Numbered from the stretch's first letter, positions 26,535-36,615 are shown. The stretch: 64,000 bases of DNA from Paenibacillus sp. FSL K6-1096 (GCF_037977055.1 NZ_CP150274.1:2418001-2482000), one strand, 5' to 3'. The notes: generated from the letters alone by a model not told the origin. Translations and numbers: made by a program.

Positions 26535-27473
26535 TTATCGTCTGCTGGCTCCTCCGCTTAACTGCCAGACGCGGACACTCATGTAACACAGCACCCCGAA
26601 CAGGCCGGAGATCAGCACAATATGGGACAACGCAGCGAATATGTAGAGCCGTTCATTGCCAAGCGTATACACCACCGCCGCTCCGCTGAACACCTGCATC
26701 AGGCATAGCAGAACTGCAGCCACTCCAAGCGCTCTGATCTCCGGCAGCTCCTTGTATCTCCAGAAGGCCAGATGTCCAAGAAGCGCGGTCAGAAGGAACA
26801 GCAGGGCCGCGGCCAGCCGGTGCACGAAGACGACGCCTACGCCGCCGCTCATCTCCGGAATCCATTGCCCGTTACACAGCGGCCAGCCTGAACACCCGCC
26901 CTGCGAGCTGGTGTGGCTGACATACGCCCCGATATATACAACGATATATGAATATACTGCAATTAACCAGGTTAAGTTGCGGAAGCCTCTGCTGACGCTA
27001 TGCTCTTCTCCGCTGTCCCCGCCCGGTACACGGCTGCCGTAGAGCCGTCTGGCCCCAAGCGCCAGCATCAGCGAGCCGGCGAAGGCAATCAGCGAGAAAC
27101 CCATATGCAGCGCCATAACGGCAGCGGACTGCGACTTAACCACCGCAAGCGCTCCCATCCCTCCTTGAATGATAACGAAGACAAGCGTCAGCAGGGCGTA
27201 AGCGAGCATATCCCTGCGGTGCCGGGCATAACGCCACCAGGCGTACATGGAGGCCACCGACAGCAGTCCGGCCAGCCCGCTGAACAAGCGGTGGGTATAC
27301 TCAATCAGGGAGCCTATGGTATACGCCGGAATCAGCTTGCCGTGACACAGCGGCCATTGGTTGCCGCATTCCAGCCCCGAACCGGTCTTGGTCACCACCA
27401 CCCCGCCGAACAGCGCCATAAACATAACAAGACAGGTCACATAGCTGAGCCATTTCAATTGAAGTGTCTTCAA
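26535..27473 (-). CDS. ctaA: Heme A synthase (CtaA/COX15 family)
   Basis: About 312 residues with eight hydrophobic helices. The paired halves carry conserved histidines (YTHRLFSG, ALHMGFSL, FVHRLAAALL, ALSHIVLI) that bind heme. Extracellular cysteine pairs appear in LECGNQWPLCHG and QGGCSGWPLCNG, as in Gram-positive CtaA. It oxidises heme O to heme A for cytochrome oxidase. I place the start at TTG 27473, 6 bases after GGGGG; an ATG at 27488 lacks a site. CtaB and Sco1 are encoded about 12-14 kb away. Confidence 0.92.
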   Translation of the reverse strand: MKTLQLKWLSYVTCLVMFMALFGGVVVTKTGSGLECGNQWPLCHGKLIPAYTIGSLIEYTHRLFSGLAGLLSVASMYAWWRYARHRRDMLAYALLTLVFVIIQGGMGALAVVKSQSAAVMALHMGFSLIAFAGSLMLALGARRLYGSRVPGGDSGEEHSVSRGFRNLTWLIAVYSYIVVYIGAYVSHTSSQGGCSGWPLCNGQWIPEMSGGVGVVFVHRLAAALLFLLTALLGHLAFWRYKELPEIRALGVAAVLLCLMQVFSGAAVVYTLGNERLYIFAALSHIVLISGLFGVLCYMSVRVWQLSGGASRR

Positions 27474-27544
27474 GGTTATCCCCCGCATTATATAGGAATG
27501 AGTGCGTGCAACTGCTTGGGACCGCTAACATTTATCTTTGTAGC

Positions 27545-27583
27545 AAAAAACACCGCTTCTGCTCGGGTAGGGCGAAAGCGGTG
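27545..27583 (-). terminator. Terminator after the thioredoxin-like gene
   Basis: Minus-strand CACCGCTT pairs with AAGCGGTG around a 17-base loop, followed by TTTTTT. Confidence 0.82.
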
Positions 27584-27595
27584 CTGCCTGCTGCG

Positions 27596-27940
27596 TTACT
27601 TGTGGATGCTGAGATATACCTCCAGCGCCCGGTTCAGGAAGGTCTCGATCTCCTCACGGGACTTGCGGAGCTTGTTCACAAACCGGACCAGTTCCCGTCC
27701 GTCGGTATACGCGACAAAGCTTGGAATGCCCAGAATATTCTGTTCCTGGCTGACATCGCCTACCGCATCGACATCCACTTCAACCAGGGTAAGCCGGTCT
27801 GCATATTGCTGCTCTACCTCAGGCATGAACGGGTCAATGAATTTGCAATCCGAGCACCAGTCAGCCTTGAATACAGCCACGGTCAGACGAGGCGACTGAA
27901 TGGCCACCTGGAACTCGGCAGGTGAGCTGATTTTGTCCAT
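27596..27940 (-). CDS. Thioredoxin-family protein
   Basis: A 114-residue single-domain thioredoxin fold with active site WCSDC (C29, C32) after the strand TVAVFKAD, and the cis-proline region GIPSFVAY. The variant active site (CSDC rather than CGPC) resembles YtpP/YusE-like thioredoxins. It probably reduces or oxidises cytosolic protein thiols; there is no signal peptide. It lies between CtaA and a flippase gene with no obvious functional partner. Confidence 0.88.
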   Translation of the reverse strand: MDKISSPAEFQVAIQSPRLTVAVFKADWCSDCKFIDPFMPEVEQQYADRLTLVEVDVDAVGDVSQEQNILGIPSFVAYTDGRELVRFVNKLRKSREEIETFLNRALEVYLSIHK

Positions 27941-28054
27941 CTGTTACCCCTTCCCTTCTCTAAGACGGTTACACACGACGCTTGCTCTTTAAGTGAAGCA
28001 AAATGTACGGAATAAGTCAAATAAAAAAGACAAAATCAGACAATTGTCACATCA

Positions 28055-29683
28055 TTATTCTCCGGCACGCACACGGGCAGGCTGCAGCTTCATGAGTGGA
28101 GCCAGCACCTTACGCAGCGGACGGGGATATCCGGCGATTTCCTGGCTGCTGAGCACACCCAAAATAATCAGCAGAACAAGATAAACTAGGACTACCGCCG
28201 CCCCAACCACAAGACAGGTAATCAGGAAGGCCAGGCGGGCCGGCATCAGATGGATCATCATAATTCCCGCTTCATTCAGCCCATAGCCGATTCCGGCCGA
28301 GGCCAGGACCGCAACCGCGAAGCCGCCCCAGCGCTTGCCGAGAATGGAGAAGGGAACAATTCGCTTCAGCATCCGCAGATTCAGCAATGTAATAACAATG
28401 AAGCATAGGGCCGTAGAGCCGATAATGCCATAAATGCCGAACAACTGGCTGAACAGGAAGTTGGCTGCGAACTTCACAATAAGCCCGGCCAGCACGTAGT
28501 ACATCGATATCCGCGATTTGCCCATGCCGAGCAGAATCGAGTTGGTGGTCATCATCGTAATCTGGAAAATCGTCCCTAGTGTCAGCATCGCCACAATGCC
28601 GCTGCCGTCCAGGGATTTAAACAGCAGGCCGTTCACCGAGTAGGCAGCCACCACAAGCGAGACTACAACCGGTGTACCTGTAAGAATCGAGACCCGCATG
28701 GCCAGTGTGACCTGACGCTGCAGATGCTGCTCATCTTTACGCGCGTATGCCGCCGAAATGATTGGAATCAGCGAAGCACTAAGGGCAATCGACAACACCG
28801 GAGGAATACCGGCAACGCTCTGGGCGCGGCTGCCGAAGATCCCGAGCGCATTAGTCGCTGCTTCCAGGCCGATCTGCCCGCTAAGCAGTGGAACAATGAA
28901 GGTAGTATCAATGAAGTTCACAACCGGCACCGTTACGGAGGATAATACAATCGGGATCGACAGCTTGAAAATATCTTTGTAGATCCCCAGCAGCGGCAGC
29001 CGGGCTTCGCTCGATTCATAGAGGGAGAATTGCTCCTCGCTCCGCCGCAGCTTTCTTGCGTAATACAGCATCACACCGAAGGCGGCGATGCTGCCCAGCA
29101 CGCTGCCGAAGGAAGCGCCTGCCGCCATCCAGGTATTGCTGTAGCCCTGGCGCAGCAGGATGAAGGCCAGTAGAATCGCCGTGGATACCCGGGCGATCTG
29201 CTCCACAATCTGCGAGATGCCGCCGGCCATCATATTATTGCGCCCCTGGAAGTAGCCGCGCATCATAGCAATTGCGGGGAACAGGAGCAGGGCCGGGGCT
29301 ATCGCCCGGATCGCTAGTGTGCTCTCGGGAACCTTACTGGACTCTGCGTAATACGGAGCAACTATGTAGAGGGTTACACTCATAATCACACCTACAGCAG
29401 CGGCAAAGATCAGTGCTGCCCGGTACACCTGCTCTGCTTCATGCGGGCGGTTCAGCGCGTAGCGCTCTGATACCATCTTGCTCAGCGTGCTGGGAATACC
29501 GGCTGTCGCCAGCGGCAGCAGCAGTAGATACACATTGTTGGCCTGCGTGAATGCAGCGTTCCCGGTTACATTGAATAAGTGCTCCAGCGGCACCCGCTGG
29601 GCCAGCCCGAGGACACGGGCGACAAGCGCGGCAGCAGCCAGAATAAGCGTGCCTTTAACAAAAGATTCCTTCTTGGTGGACAA
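28055..29683 (-). CDS. MVF-family lipid-linked oligosaccharide flippase (SpoVB/YtgP/MurJ type)
   Basis: A 542-residue integral membrane protein with about 14 hydrophobic helices. It starts with the family segment GTLILAAAALVARVLGLAQR. Conserved positions include VSERYALNRPHEAEQ and RGYFQGRNNMMAGGISQIVEQ. Relatives flip lipid II (YtgP/MurJ) or are needed for spore cortex synthesis (SpoVB). Which of these applies cannot be read from sequence alone. The neighbouring DUF456 gene lies only some 25 bases upstream and is probably in the same transcript. Confidence 0.85.
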   Translation of the reverse strand: MSTKKESFVKGTLILAAAALVARVLGLAQRVPLEHLFNVTGNAAFTQANNVYLLLLPLATAGIPSTLSKMVSERYALNRPHEAEQVYRAALIFAAAVGVIMSVTLYIVAPYYAESSKVPESTLAIRAIAPALLLFPAIAMMRGYFQGRNNMMAGGISQIVEQIARVSTAILLAFILLRQGYSNTWMAAGASFGSVLGSIAAFGVMLYYARKLRRSEEQFSLYESSEARLPLLGIYKDIFKLSIPIVLSSVTVPVVNFIDTTFIVPLLSGQIGLEAATNALGIFGSRAQSVAGIPPVLSIALSASLIPIISAAYARKDEQHLQRQVTLAMRVSILTGTPVVVSLVVAAYSVNGLLFKSLDGSGIVAMLTLGTIFQITMMTTNSILLGMGKSRISMYYVLAGLIVKFAANFLFSQLFGIYGIIGSTALCFIVITLLNLRMLKRIVPFSILGKRWGGFAVAVLASAGIGYGLNEAGIMMIHLMPARLAFLITCLVVGAAVVLVYLVLLIILGVLSSQEIAGYPRPLRKVLAPLMKLQPARVRAGE

Positions 29684-29709
29684 GCTGTTTCGCCTTCTTC
29701 ACAATAAAT

Positions 29710-30195
29710 TTAATACCGTCCGATCCAGATAAAGAAGAGGACGACCATAGCAATCTGGAGAATAATTTTGACAACGGTGCTGCTGAACAGCCCGAGCAGG
29801 GAGCCGAAGCTGACCTTAACCGCCTTGTTGAACGCAGAACCGGCAATCAGTTCGCCGATCAGAGCACCCAGGAACGGCCCAAGGATCAGGCCGAACGCCG
29901 GAATCAGAAACGGACCGGCAATGATGCCGATGGTGCTGCCGATCACAGAGGCGCGGGAGCCGCCGAACTTCTTGACCCCCCACGCCCCGACGACATAATC
30001 GGCAACGAACAGCACAACCACAATCAGGGTCTGGGCAATCCAGAACAACGGACCGAAGGGGTCGAAGGAGAAGAACCAGCCATACACGAAGAAGGCCAGG
30101 TAAATCGCCAAGGCGCCGGGCAGGATCGGATATACCGCTCCGGCCAGCCCGATTGCAAACAAAGCAATAATCAGAATCCAACCCAGGATCGTCAA
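29710..30195 (-). CDS. DUF456 small membrane protein (YqgC-like)
   Basis: About 161 residues with five or so hydrophobic helices and the glycine-rich repeats GSTIGIIAGPFLIPAFGLIL and GPFLGALIGELIAG characteristic of DUF456. The function is unknown. The longest frame starts with TTG 30204, but AGGAG is better placed (9 bases) for TTG 30195, which I prefer. It probably shares a transcript with the flippase gene downstream. Confidence 0.8.
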   Translation of the reverse strand: MTILGWILIIALFAIGLAGAVYPILPGALAIYLAFFVYGWFFSFDPFGPLFWIAQTLIVVVLFVADYVVGAWGVKKFGGSRASVIGSTIGIIAGPFLIPAFGLILGPFLGALIGELIAGSAFNKAVKVSFGSLLGLFSSTVVKIILQIAMVVLFFIWIGRY

Positions 30196-30239
30196 TGCCT
30201 CCAACTCCTAACGTTCAGAATGAACAACTGAATCAACAT

Positions 30240-31019
30240 TTAAGCCCGCTTGGATATCCGTCCAGCCGGTGCTTCGGCTTCGGTAAGAATGTACTTACGA
30301 ATTACCTCCGCAATCCCGTCATTATTGTTCGTAGCGACAACCGCATCCGCTTCCTGCTTCACGACCTCCTGGGCATTACCCATCGCCACGCCGAAGCCGG
30401 CCTGCTGAATCGCCGCCAGATCGTTGAGGCTGTCGCCGACAGCAACAACCTCTGACATCTTGATGCCCAGCAGCTTGCAGACCTCCAGAATCCCAGACGC
30501 CTTATTGACGCCAAGCGGATTAATCTCCAGGTTGAACGGCGAGGAGTTGGTAATCTCCAGCCCGCCCAGGTTCTGCAGCTTCATCAGCAGTTCATGGCGG
30601 ATATCATCATCCTCCGTAGAGTAGCCGAATTTCAGCCACTCCCGGCTGTCAATCTCTCCATCCCAGCTATCCCGGTTGTACACCTCGTCAACGGAATACG
30701 CCCAGAACCAGATATCGAATTCTTCGGCAATCCGGTGCATCTGCTTAACCAGCTCCACATCCATCAATGACCGGCGGTACAATTCACCCGGCCCGCGCCA
30801 GACTTCACTGCCGTTGACCATAATCATCGGAGTCTCCAGGCCAAGCTGCTCTGCATAGGGCATTGCGCTGCGCACAGAGCGTCCGGTGGACAGGCAGACA
30901 TGAACACCGGCCTCCATCGCTTTCTTGATCCATTCCACTGTAAGCGGGGTAATCTTCTGTTCATCATTCAGCAGGGTTCCATCCATATCCAATGCAAGCA
31001 GGCGGTATTTGGCAGTCAT
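30240..31019 (-). CDS. Cof-type HAD-superfamily phosphatase
   Basis: A 259-residue cytosolic hydrolase with motif I LDMDGTLL (nucleophile D11, acid D13), motif II SLSTGRS-like CLSTGRSVRSA, and motif IV GDSLNDLAAIQQAGFGVAMGNA. It belongs to the HAD-IIB (Cof) group, which removes phosphate from sugar phosphates or cofactors. GGAGGGG lies 8 bases before ATG 31019. The substrate is unknown. Confidence 0.9.
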   Translation of the reverse strand: MTAKYRLLALDMDGTLLNDEQKITPLTVEWIKKAMEAGVHVCLSTGRSVRSAMPYAEQLGLETPMIMVNGSEVWRGPGELYRRSLMDVELVKQMHRIAEEFDIWFWAYSVDEVYNRDSWDGEIDSREWLKFGYSTEDDDIRHELLMKLQNLGGLEITNSSPFNLEINPLGVNKASGILEVCKLLGIKMSEVVAVGDSLNDLAAIQQAGFGVAMGNAQEVVKQEADAVVATNNNDGIAEVIRKYILTEAEAPAGRISKRA

Positions 31020-31112
31020 CTGCCACCCCTCCATTCTTGTATGCTCTTCTTGCTCAGAGCATCTGTATATTTTGGTATTACTGAGAATCCGTCAGACGTC
31101 CAGTTTATTATA

Positions 31113-33227
31113 TCAGTTATTTGTTGCGGCAGTATTATCTGTGCCTTTGCCCCCGTCAGCTCCGCCATCAGCAGGCTTCAGGCTCTTCTTCGGCACACCG
31201 TCCAGCCCGTATTCCCAGTCATACGCGTCGAAGATCTTGCGTGCAACCGGTGCGGCGCTGTTGGAGCCGAAGCCCCCTTCCGGGATGACCACAGCCACAG
31301 CCAGCTTAGGATTATTACGCGGGGCAAAAGCAATAAACACCCCGTTATCTCGCAATTGTCCTTTTCCCTGCTGCTGTGACGTCCCTGTCTTGCGGGCGAA
31401 ATCATAAGGGAAGTCATCAAAGCTGCTGACCTTACTCTTCATTCCCCTAATCACTTCGTTCCAATAGGACTTATCATAATCCACTTTACTTAACACTTCA
31501 CGCCCAAAGGTTTTCACAACGTTATTGGAGGAATCAGTGATTTTACTGACTAATTGCGGCTTAATCCGCTCTCCCTGATTGGCAATCGTCGAGGCATATT
31601 GGGCGAGCTGCAACGCTGTGTAGCTTCCCTGCTGTCCGAAAGAGGCATATACAAGGGCAGATTGGACACTGCCGCTCTCCGCTTCTTTGAAGTAGTTCAG
31701 GAATCCTTTGTACTCATTAGGCAAGCCTACTCCTGTGGCTACACCAAGGCCAAAGTCCTTCATGTATTTATCCCATTTCTCTACGCCCTTGCCACCGTAC
31801 TTTTCGTACAGCTTCTTTCCGATCTTATCGATCATAAAGACGTTGGACGATTTCTCAATCGCATCTGCCGGTGTTCTAAAATAACCGTAACTGTGTCCGC
31901 CCGCATTCCGGACGGTAGTTTCATGCCCGGCTTTACCGAATTTCGTGCTTCCTGTATCGGTATAGGAGGTATGCGTAGTGATAAAGCCTTCCTCCAGCCC
32001 GATCAATACAGTGAGCGGCTTAATGGTCGATCCCAAGAAAACGGATGAACTGAAGCCATGTCCCGAGAGTCCTGAAGAATACGGTGTGATCGTCCCGTTC
32101 TGATAATTGTTCATAATTTTGTTCCAGACATCTGCTTCGAGCTTAGGTGCAGTCCAGACATTGGTGTCATAGTCAGGCATACTGGCCATGGCCACAATAT
32201 TTCCGGTATCCACCTCCATCGCTACAGCATATCCCGTTAAGGCATCCGGATGGGTTTTTCCCTGAACGGTATTCGAATGCAGCCAGCGGATCTGGTCCAG
32301 AATGGCCTGCTCCGTCTTAAGCTGAACATTTTTGTTGATGGTGGTCCAGATATCATTCCCCTTTTCAGGCGGAACCACCTTCTCGATCTTCTCAGCCATG
32401 TTCTGCGGATTAACTGAGATCACCTGATAGCCGTTCTTGCCGCGCAGCTCGCGCTGATACTGCAGCTCCAGACCGTCGAAGCCGACAAATTCATCATCCT
32501 TGTAATTAAGCCCGGGGTCTGCGCCGATTTTCTTCATAGCGTTCTGAATATTTTTGTAAATGTCGAGCGTATTGGAGGATTTGAAGGGCTTGATGTACCC
32601 CACAGTCTGCACCGCAACGGTGTCCTTGTCGTAATGACGGATGCCTTCCTCCACAATCTCAAGCCCCGGGTATTCGCTTTTGTGCTCCATGAAATAGGCG
32701 ATTTCCTTGGTCGTCAGACCGGACTTGATTTTGCGGGCCACATAGCCCGACGATTTCTTGAAATACAGGTCAAAGGAGCTGATCACATCATTGACTGTCA
32801 GCTTCTCGCCATTCGGATCGCCATACTCGTTGAATTTCGCTACCAGGCTATTCGCCAGGGCATACGCATTGGCTCTCGCTTCCGGCTTCAGGGAGCTGAC
32901 TCCCGTCTCCTTGTCGACCATCTTCGCGGTATATTCCTGTGTCAGCGTAACATATAGCGTCTGCACGGAGCTGGAATACGCTAACTTTTCCCCGCCGGCG
33001 GCCAGAATCGATCCCCTGATGGAAGCGAGCGGCACACTTTTGGTGTCCCGGCTGGTCTCCACCTCGGTCAGTGTGGGCCCTTCGACGAACTGGATTACAG
33101 CAAGACGGATAATAATAACGCAGAAAATAATAAACGTGCTGAAGAAAAACACGTTAAGCCGCAGGCCCAGCGTGCTCTTGCTGTCCTTCTCGTCCGGGGG
33201 GGAGGCCTGCTTTCGGAAAACACCCAC
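31113..33227 (-). CDS. Class B penicillin-binding protein (transpeptidase), tandem copy 2
   Basis: A 704-residue membrane-anchored peptidoglycan transpeptidase. An N-terminal helix spans residues 22-42 and is followed by a dimerisation domain. The penicillin-binding motifs are STIK with S400 as nucleophile, SSN at 460-462 and KTG at 613-615. It crosslinks cell-wall peptides and resembles the PBP2a/PbpH elongation group. The C-terminal 30 residues are Asp/Gly-rich and disordered. GTG is the start, with GAGGAGTG upstream. It lies 66 bases downstream of a close paralogue. Confidence 0.92.
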   Translation of the reverse strand: MGVFRKQASPPDEKDSKSTLGLRLNVFFFSTFIIFCVIIIRLAVIQFVEGPTLTEVETSRDTKSVPLASIRGSILAAGGEKLAYSSSVQTLYVTLTQEYTAKMVDKETGVSSLKPEARANAYALANSLVAKFNEYGDPNGEKLTVNDVISSFDLYFKKSSGYVARKIKSGLTTKEIAYFMEHKSEYPGLEIVEEGIRHYDKDTVAVQTVGYIKPFKSSNTLDIYKNIQNAMKKIGADPGLNYKDDEFVGFDGLELQYQRELRGKNGYQVISVNPQNMAEKIEKVVPPEKGNDIWTTINKNVQLKTEQAILDQIRWLHSNTVQGKTHPDALTGYAVAMEVDTGNIVAMASMPDYDTNVWTAPKLEADVWNKIMNNYQNGTITPYSSGLSGHGFSSSVFLGSTIKPLTVLIGLEEGFITTHTSYTDTGSTKFGKAGHETTVRNAGGHSYGYFRTPADAIEKSSNVFMIDKIGKKLYEKYGGKGVEKWDKYMKDFGLGVATGVGLPNEYKGFLNYFKEAESGSVQSALVYASFGQQGSYTALQLAQYASTIANQGERIKPQLVSKITDSSNNVVKTFGREVLSKVDYDKSYWNEVIRGMKSKVSSFDDFPYDFARKTGTSQQQGKGQLRDNGVFIAFAPRNNPKLAVAVVIPEGGFGSNSAAPVARKIFDAYDWEYGLDGVPKKSLKPADGGADGGKGTDNTAATNN

Positions 33228-33293
33228 AGTTTTTCACTCCTCTACATCTCAATTCCATAAAACATCATGCTTCTTCTCTTACCCAATAACCCG

Positions 33294-35360
33294 TTAGTCT
33301 GCTGTTGACACGCGGACATTCTTCTTGGGAATGCCGTCCAGCCCGTATTCAGCGTCATAGGCTTCAAAAATCTTCCGGGCCACCGGCGCTGCACTTAGCG
33401 CTCCAAAGCCGCCTTCCGGAATGATTACCGCCACCGCCAGCTTGGGATTCTCCCGCGGGGCATAGGCAATGAATACCCCGTTGTCGCGGATTGCACCATA
33501 GGCTTCCATCTCTGAGGTTCCCGTCTTACGGGCAAAATCATACGGAAATCCGTCAAACGCCTTCACTGCCGTATTCATCCCCCGCTTGACCTCCTTCCAA
33601 TACGAAGGGGCAAACGAGACCGTATTCAGCACTTCCGGGCCAAACTCTTTAACCGTATTACCTTCGGCATCTGTAATCCTGCTAACCAGCTGCGGCTTGA
33701 GCCGCTTCCCTTCATTAGCCAGCATGGCCGTATACTGGGCAAGCTGCAGCGCCGTGTATTTCCCCTTCTGTCCGAAGGAGGCGTAGACCATTGCCGATTG
33801 CACAGAGCCGGCACTTTCCGTATCGAGGTAGTCGGCAACTCCGGCGCTTTCACCGGGAAGCCCGCTCTGCGTGGACACTCCTAGACCGAAGTCTTTCAAA
33901 TACTTATCCCATACCCTGACAGAGTCACCTTGATACTTCTTATACAGAGGGTTACCGATCATATCAATCATAAAAGCATTGGAGGATTCCTGAATGGCCT
34001 CCGCAGGACTGAGTTTGCCCAGCACATGACCGGAAGAATTTCTCACGGACGAGCTGTCATTTTTGCCGAAATAAGCAATCCCTTTGTCCTGATAAGTATC
34101 GCTGGTAGTGAATAAACCTTCATTCAAGCCAATTAATACGCTTAACGGTTTAATCGTTGAACCAAGGTAAATCAGTGAGGGCAGGCCATTGCCGGAGACA
34201 CCGGAGGAAATCTGGGTAATGGTGCCGTTCCGGTAAAAATCCTCAATCTTCTCGTACACTTCCGGCTCCAGCCTCTCGGTATTCCAGACATTCGTATCAT
34301 AGTCCGGCATATTGGCCATGGCGACAACGTTGCCCGTATCCACTTCCATCGCTACGGCGTACCCGGTAAGTGCGGCAGTATGGGTTTTACCCTGTACCGG
34401 ATTGTGATGCAGCCATGTGAGCTGATCTGCAATCGCCTGCTCCGTCTGCATCTGCACCTTCTTATTGATCGTTGTCCAGATATCGTGGCCCTTGACCGGC
34501 GGAACTGTAGCGACAACTTCCCTGGCCATATTCTGCGCATTCACCGAGAGGGTCAGATAACCGTTCTTGCCTCTAAGCTCACGCTGGTACTGCTGCTCCA
34601 GACCGTAAATGCCGACGAATTCGTCCTCCCTGTAGCTCAGCCCCGGGTCGGCCCCTGTCTGCTTCATGGCATGACGGATATTCTTATATAGATTGTAGTC
34701 CTCTGTGAACTTGAACAGCTTCGTAAACCCTACGGTCTGAACGGCCACGGTATCCTTGTCGTAATGGCGCAAGCTCTCCTCCACTACCGCTATCCCCGGA
34801 TAGCGCTCCCTGTTCTCCAGCAGATGGGCGACCTCTTCCAGCGTCAGGCCCGTCTTGATCTTACGCGGCATATACCCTGGCGATTTCTTGTAATCGAGGT
34901 CCAGTGAAGCAAGAATTTCCTCCTTGGCAGGCTTCTTGGCCGCAGCGGGATCTCCATACTGTTCAAAAACCGAGGCCAGCCGGTCCACCAGCGAAGCAGT
35001 CAATGCCTTGGCTTCCGCCGTGTATTCCAGCAAGCCGGTGTCCTTATTCTTGGCCCTGGCCGTATATTCCTGGGTTAACGTGATATACAACGACTGAACC
35101 GGGGTGGAGTAGGCAAGCTTCTCACCGCCCGCTGCAAGGATGTTACCCCGGATTGCCGCCAGCGGAACATCCTTCGTCTCACGGCTGGATTCCGTCTCGG
35201 TAAGCTCTGCACCCTCCACAAACTGAAGTCCTGCCAGGCGGATCATAATGATTACAAAAATAAAAAAAGTGCCGAAGAAAAACAGATTAATCCGTAAGCT
35301 CACCGAGTTGCGGGTCACCTGATCATCCGGGCGGGAGCCCGGCCTGCCGAACCATTTCAC
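33294..35360 (-). CDS. Class B penicillin-binding protein (transpeptidase), tandem copy 1
   Basis: A 688-residue paralogue of the adjacent PBP with the same layout: one N-terminal membrane helix, a dimerisation domain, STIK with S401, SSN at about 459-461, and a C-terminal KTG. Long stretches are identical to copy 2, for example the FVEG and RGKNGY segments, but insertions differ near residues 105-150. It starts with GTG after AAGGAGAGG. Two such genes in tandem suggest duplication with possible specialisation in growth or sporulation. Confidence 0.92.
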   Translation of the reverse strand: MKWFGRPGSRPDDQVTRNSVSLRINLFFFGTFFIFVIIMIRLAGLQFVEGAELTETESSRETKDVPLAAIRGNILAAGGEKLAYSTPVQSLYITLTQEYTARAKNKDTGLLEYTAEAKALTASLVDRLASVFEQYGDPAAAKKPAKEEILASLDLDYKKSPGYMPRKIKTGLTLEEVAHLLENRERYPGIAVVEESLRHYDKDTVAVQTVGFTKLFKFTEDYNLYKNIRHAMKQTGADPGLSYREDEFVGIYGLEQQYQRELRGKNGYLTLSVNAQNMAREVVATVPPVKGHDIWTTINKKVQMQTEQAIADQLTWLHHNPVQGKTHTAALTGYAVAMEVDTGNVVAMANMPDYDTNVWNTERLEPEVYEKIEDFYRNGTITQISSGVSGNGLPSLIYLGSTIKPLSVLIGLNEGLFTTSDTYQDKGIAYFGKNDSSSVRNSSGHVLGKLSPAEAIQESSNAFMIDMIGNPLYKKYQGDSVRVWDKYLKDFGLGVSTQSGLPGESAGVADYLDTESAGSVQSAMVYASFGQKGKYTALQLAQYTAMLANEGKRLKPQLVSRITDAEGNTVKEFGPEVLNTVSFAPSYWKEVKRGMNTAVKAFDGFPYDFARKTGTSEMEAYGAIRDNGVFIAYAPRENPKLAVAVIIPEGGFGALSAAPVARKIFEAYDAEYGLDGIPKKNVRVSTAD

Positions 35361-35472
35361 AGCAAAGTCCTCTCCTTATTTCATTTGCATATGTTTGTTC
35401 TTAACCTATCGGCAAAGTGCTCTTCTTACCCGCTGCTATTGTACCATAGATGAAAGAGCCCCTGCTTCCACC

Positions 35473-36615
35473 TCAAAGAATATTCTCCTTGATATGGGTG
35501 GTATCGAAATCCTCCGGATTAAACCAGTCCCCGCTGCTGGCCCAGGTCGAATCGAGCGGAATCCAGGTCTTGCTGCCGCTGAGGTAGACCTCATTCCAGG
35601 CATGGGGGCCATAGCTGCCCTGGCCGTCGTAACCTTTGCCGGTAACTACCCGCACCTGAAGCCCCTGTGAACGGGCCATCATCGCATAGAGACGCGCGTA
35701 GTCAATACACACCCCTAGTCTTGTATCAAAAGTCTCCTGCGGGGTCTGCTCCTTCCAGATCCGCCGCTGCTCATAGTTCTCGGCCTTGCTATAGTCGTAG
35801 GCAATGCGTGAGCCAATCCAGTCATACAGCAGCCGGGCCTTCTCTTCATCCCCGTCAGCCTGTCCGGCAATATCCTCGGCTGCACCGGCAATATCCGCCG
35901 ATATATCATGATCAATCACTTCATATTTGCGGCGCAGAATATCGCTCATCTCTGCAGCTACCGCCTTGGTCAGCACCGGCAGCTTCCCTCTGACCTGTTC
36001 CCCGGCCAGCGGCTCAAATACCGCCTGCGCACTCTGGCTGTAGATCGGCGAGGACTGCACATAACGGCTGAAGGTGCTGTCCGGGCTTAAGGCCACGCTG
36101 ATATAGAGGACGAAGACCACAACCAGCGCCCGGGCAACCCCGGCGGCGGCCCCAAGGACCGCTCCGCTTAACCGGCTGGCGCCTGTGATTCGGCCGGACG
36201 CCCCTCCAGAGAGACGCGGCAGGCGGCCGGGCAGCAGCAGGAACAGCAAGGACAGCAGCAGCCGGATCAGGCTGTAGCACAGCAGAAGCAGCAGCATAAA
36301 CCGCACAACCGGCGAATTCGTCAGCACGGATACCCCGGTATAGTAGATCTGCTGCCATTGGCTTAGCTTGGCATCCGGCAGAGTTATCCCGGCTGCCCAG
36401 GCTGCAACTTCGGGGGAGAGATAGACCGCTGCCGGAACCGCCATGACCAGCGAAGCTGCGGTTAATAGTCCTGAGCCGAGCAGCCCGAACAGCCCTCCGG
36501 CAGCCCGCCGGAAGCCGCGGGCCCAGCCCTGGAGGGCGGAGAAGAAGACCACCACCAGCAGAATTATCGAGATGATATTGGCTTCACTTAGACTCTCGAT
36601 CCAGCTATTCAGCAT
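35473..36615 (-). CDS. Membrane protein with transglutaminase-like cysteine protease domain
   Basis: A 380-residue fusion. Residues 1-180 hold about five membrane helices in a CvpA-like arrangement. The C-terminal domain (about 255-375) is a transglutaminase-like fold with catalytic triad C303 (RLGVCIDYARL), H338 (GPHAWNEVY) and D355 (PLDSTWA). Such domains act as proteases or crosslinkers. Placement next to two PBPs suggests a cell-envelope role, which is an inference. The start has AAGGAGGG upstream. Confidence 0.85.
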   Translation of the reverse strand: MLNSWIESLSEANIISIILLVVVFFSALQGWARGFRRAAGGLFGLLGSGLLTAASLVMAVPAAVYLSPEVAAWAAGITLPDAKLSQWQQIYYTGVSVLTNSPVVRFMLLLLLCYSLIRLLLSLLFLLLPGRLPRLSGGASGRITGASRLSGAVLGAAAGVARALVVVFVLYISVALSPDSTFSRYVQSSPIYSQSAQAVFEPLAGEQVRGKLPVLTKAVAAEMSDILRRKYEVIDHDISADIAGAAEDIAGQADGDEEKARLLYDWIGSRIAYDYSKAENYEQRRIWKEQTPQETFDTRLGVCIDYARLYAMMARSQGLQVRVVTGKGYDGQGSYGPHAWNEVYLSGSKTWIPLDSTWASSGDWFNPEDFDTTHIKENIL

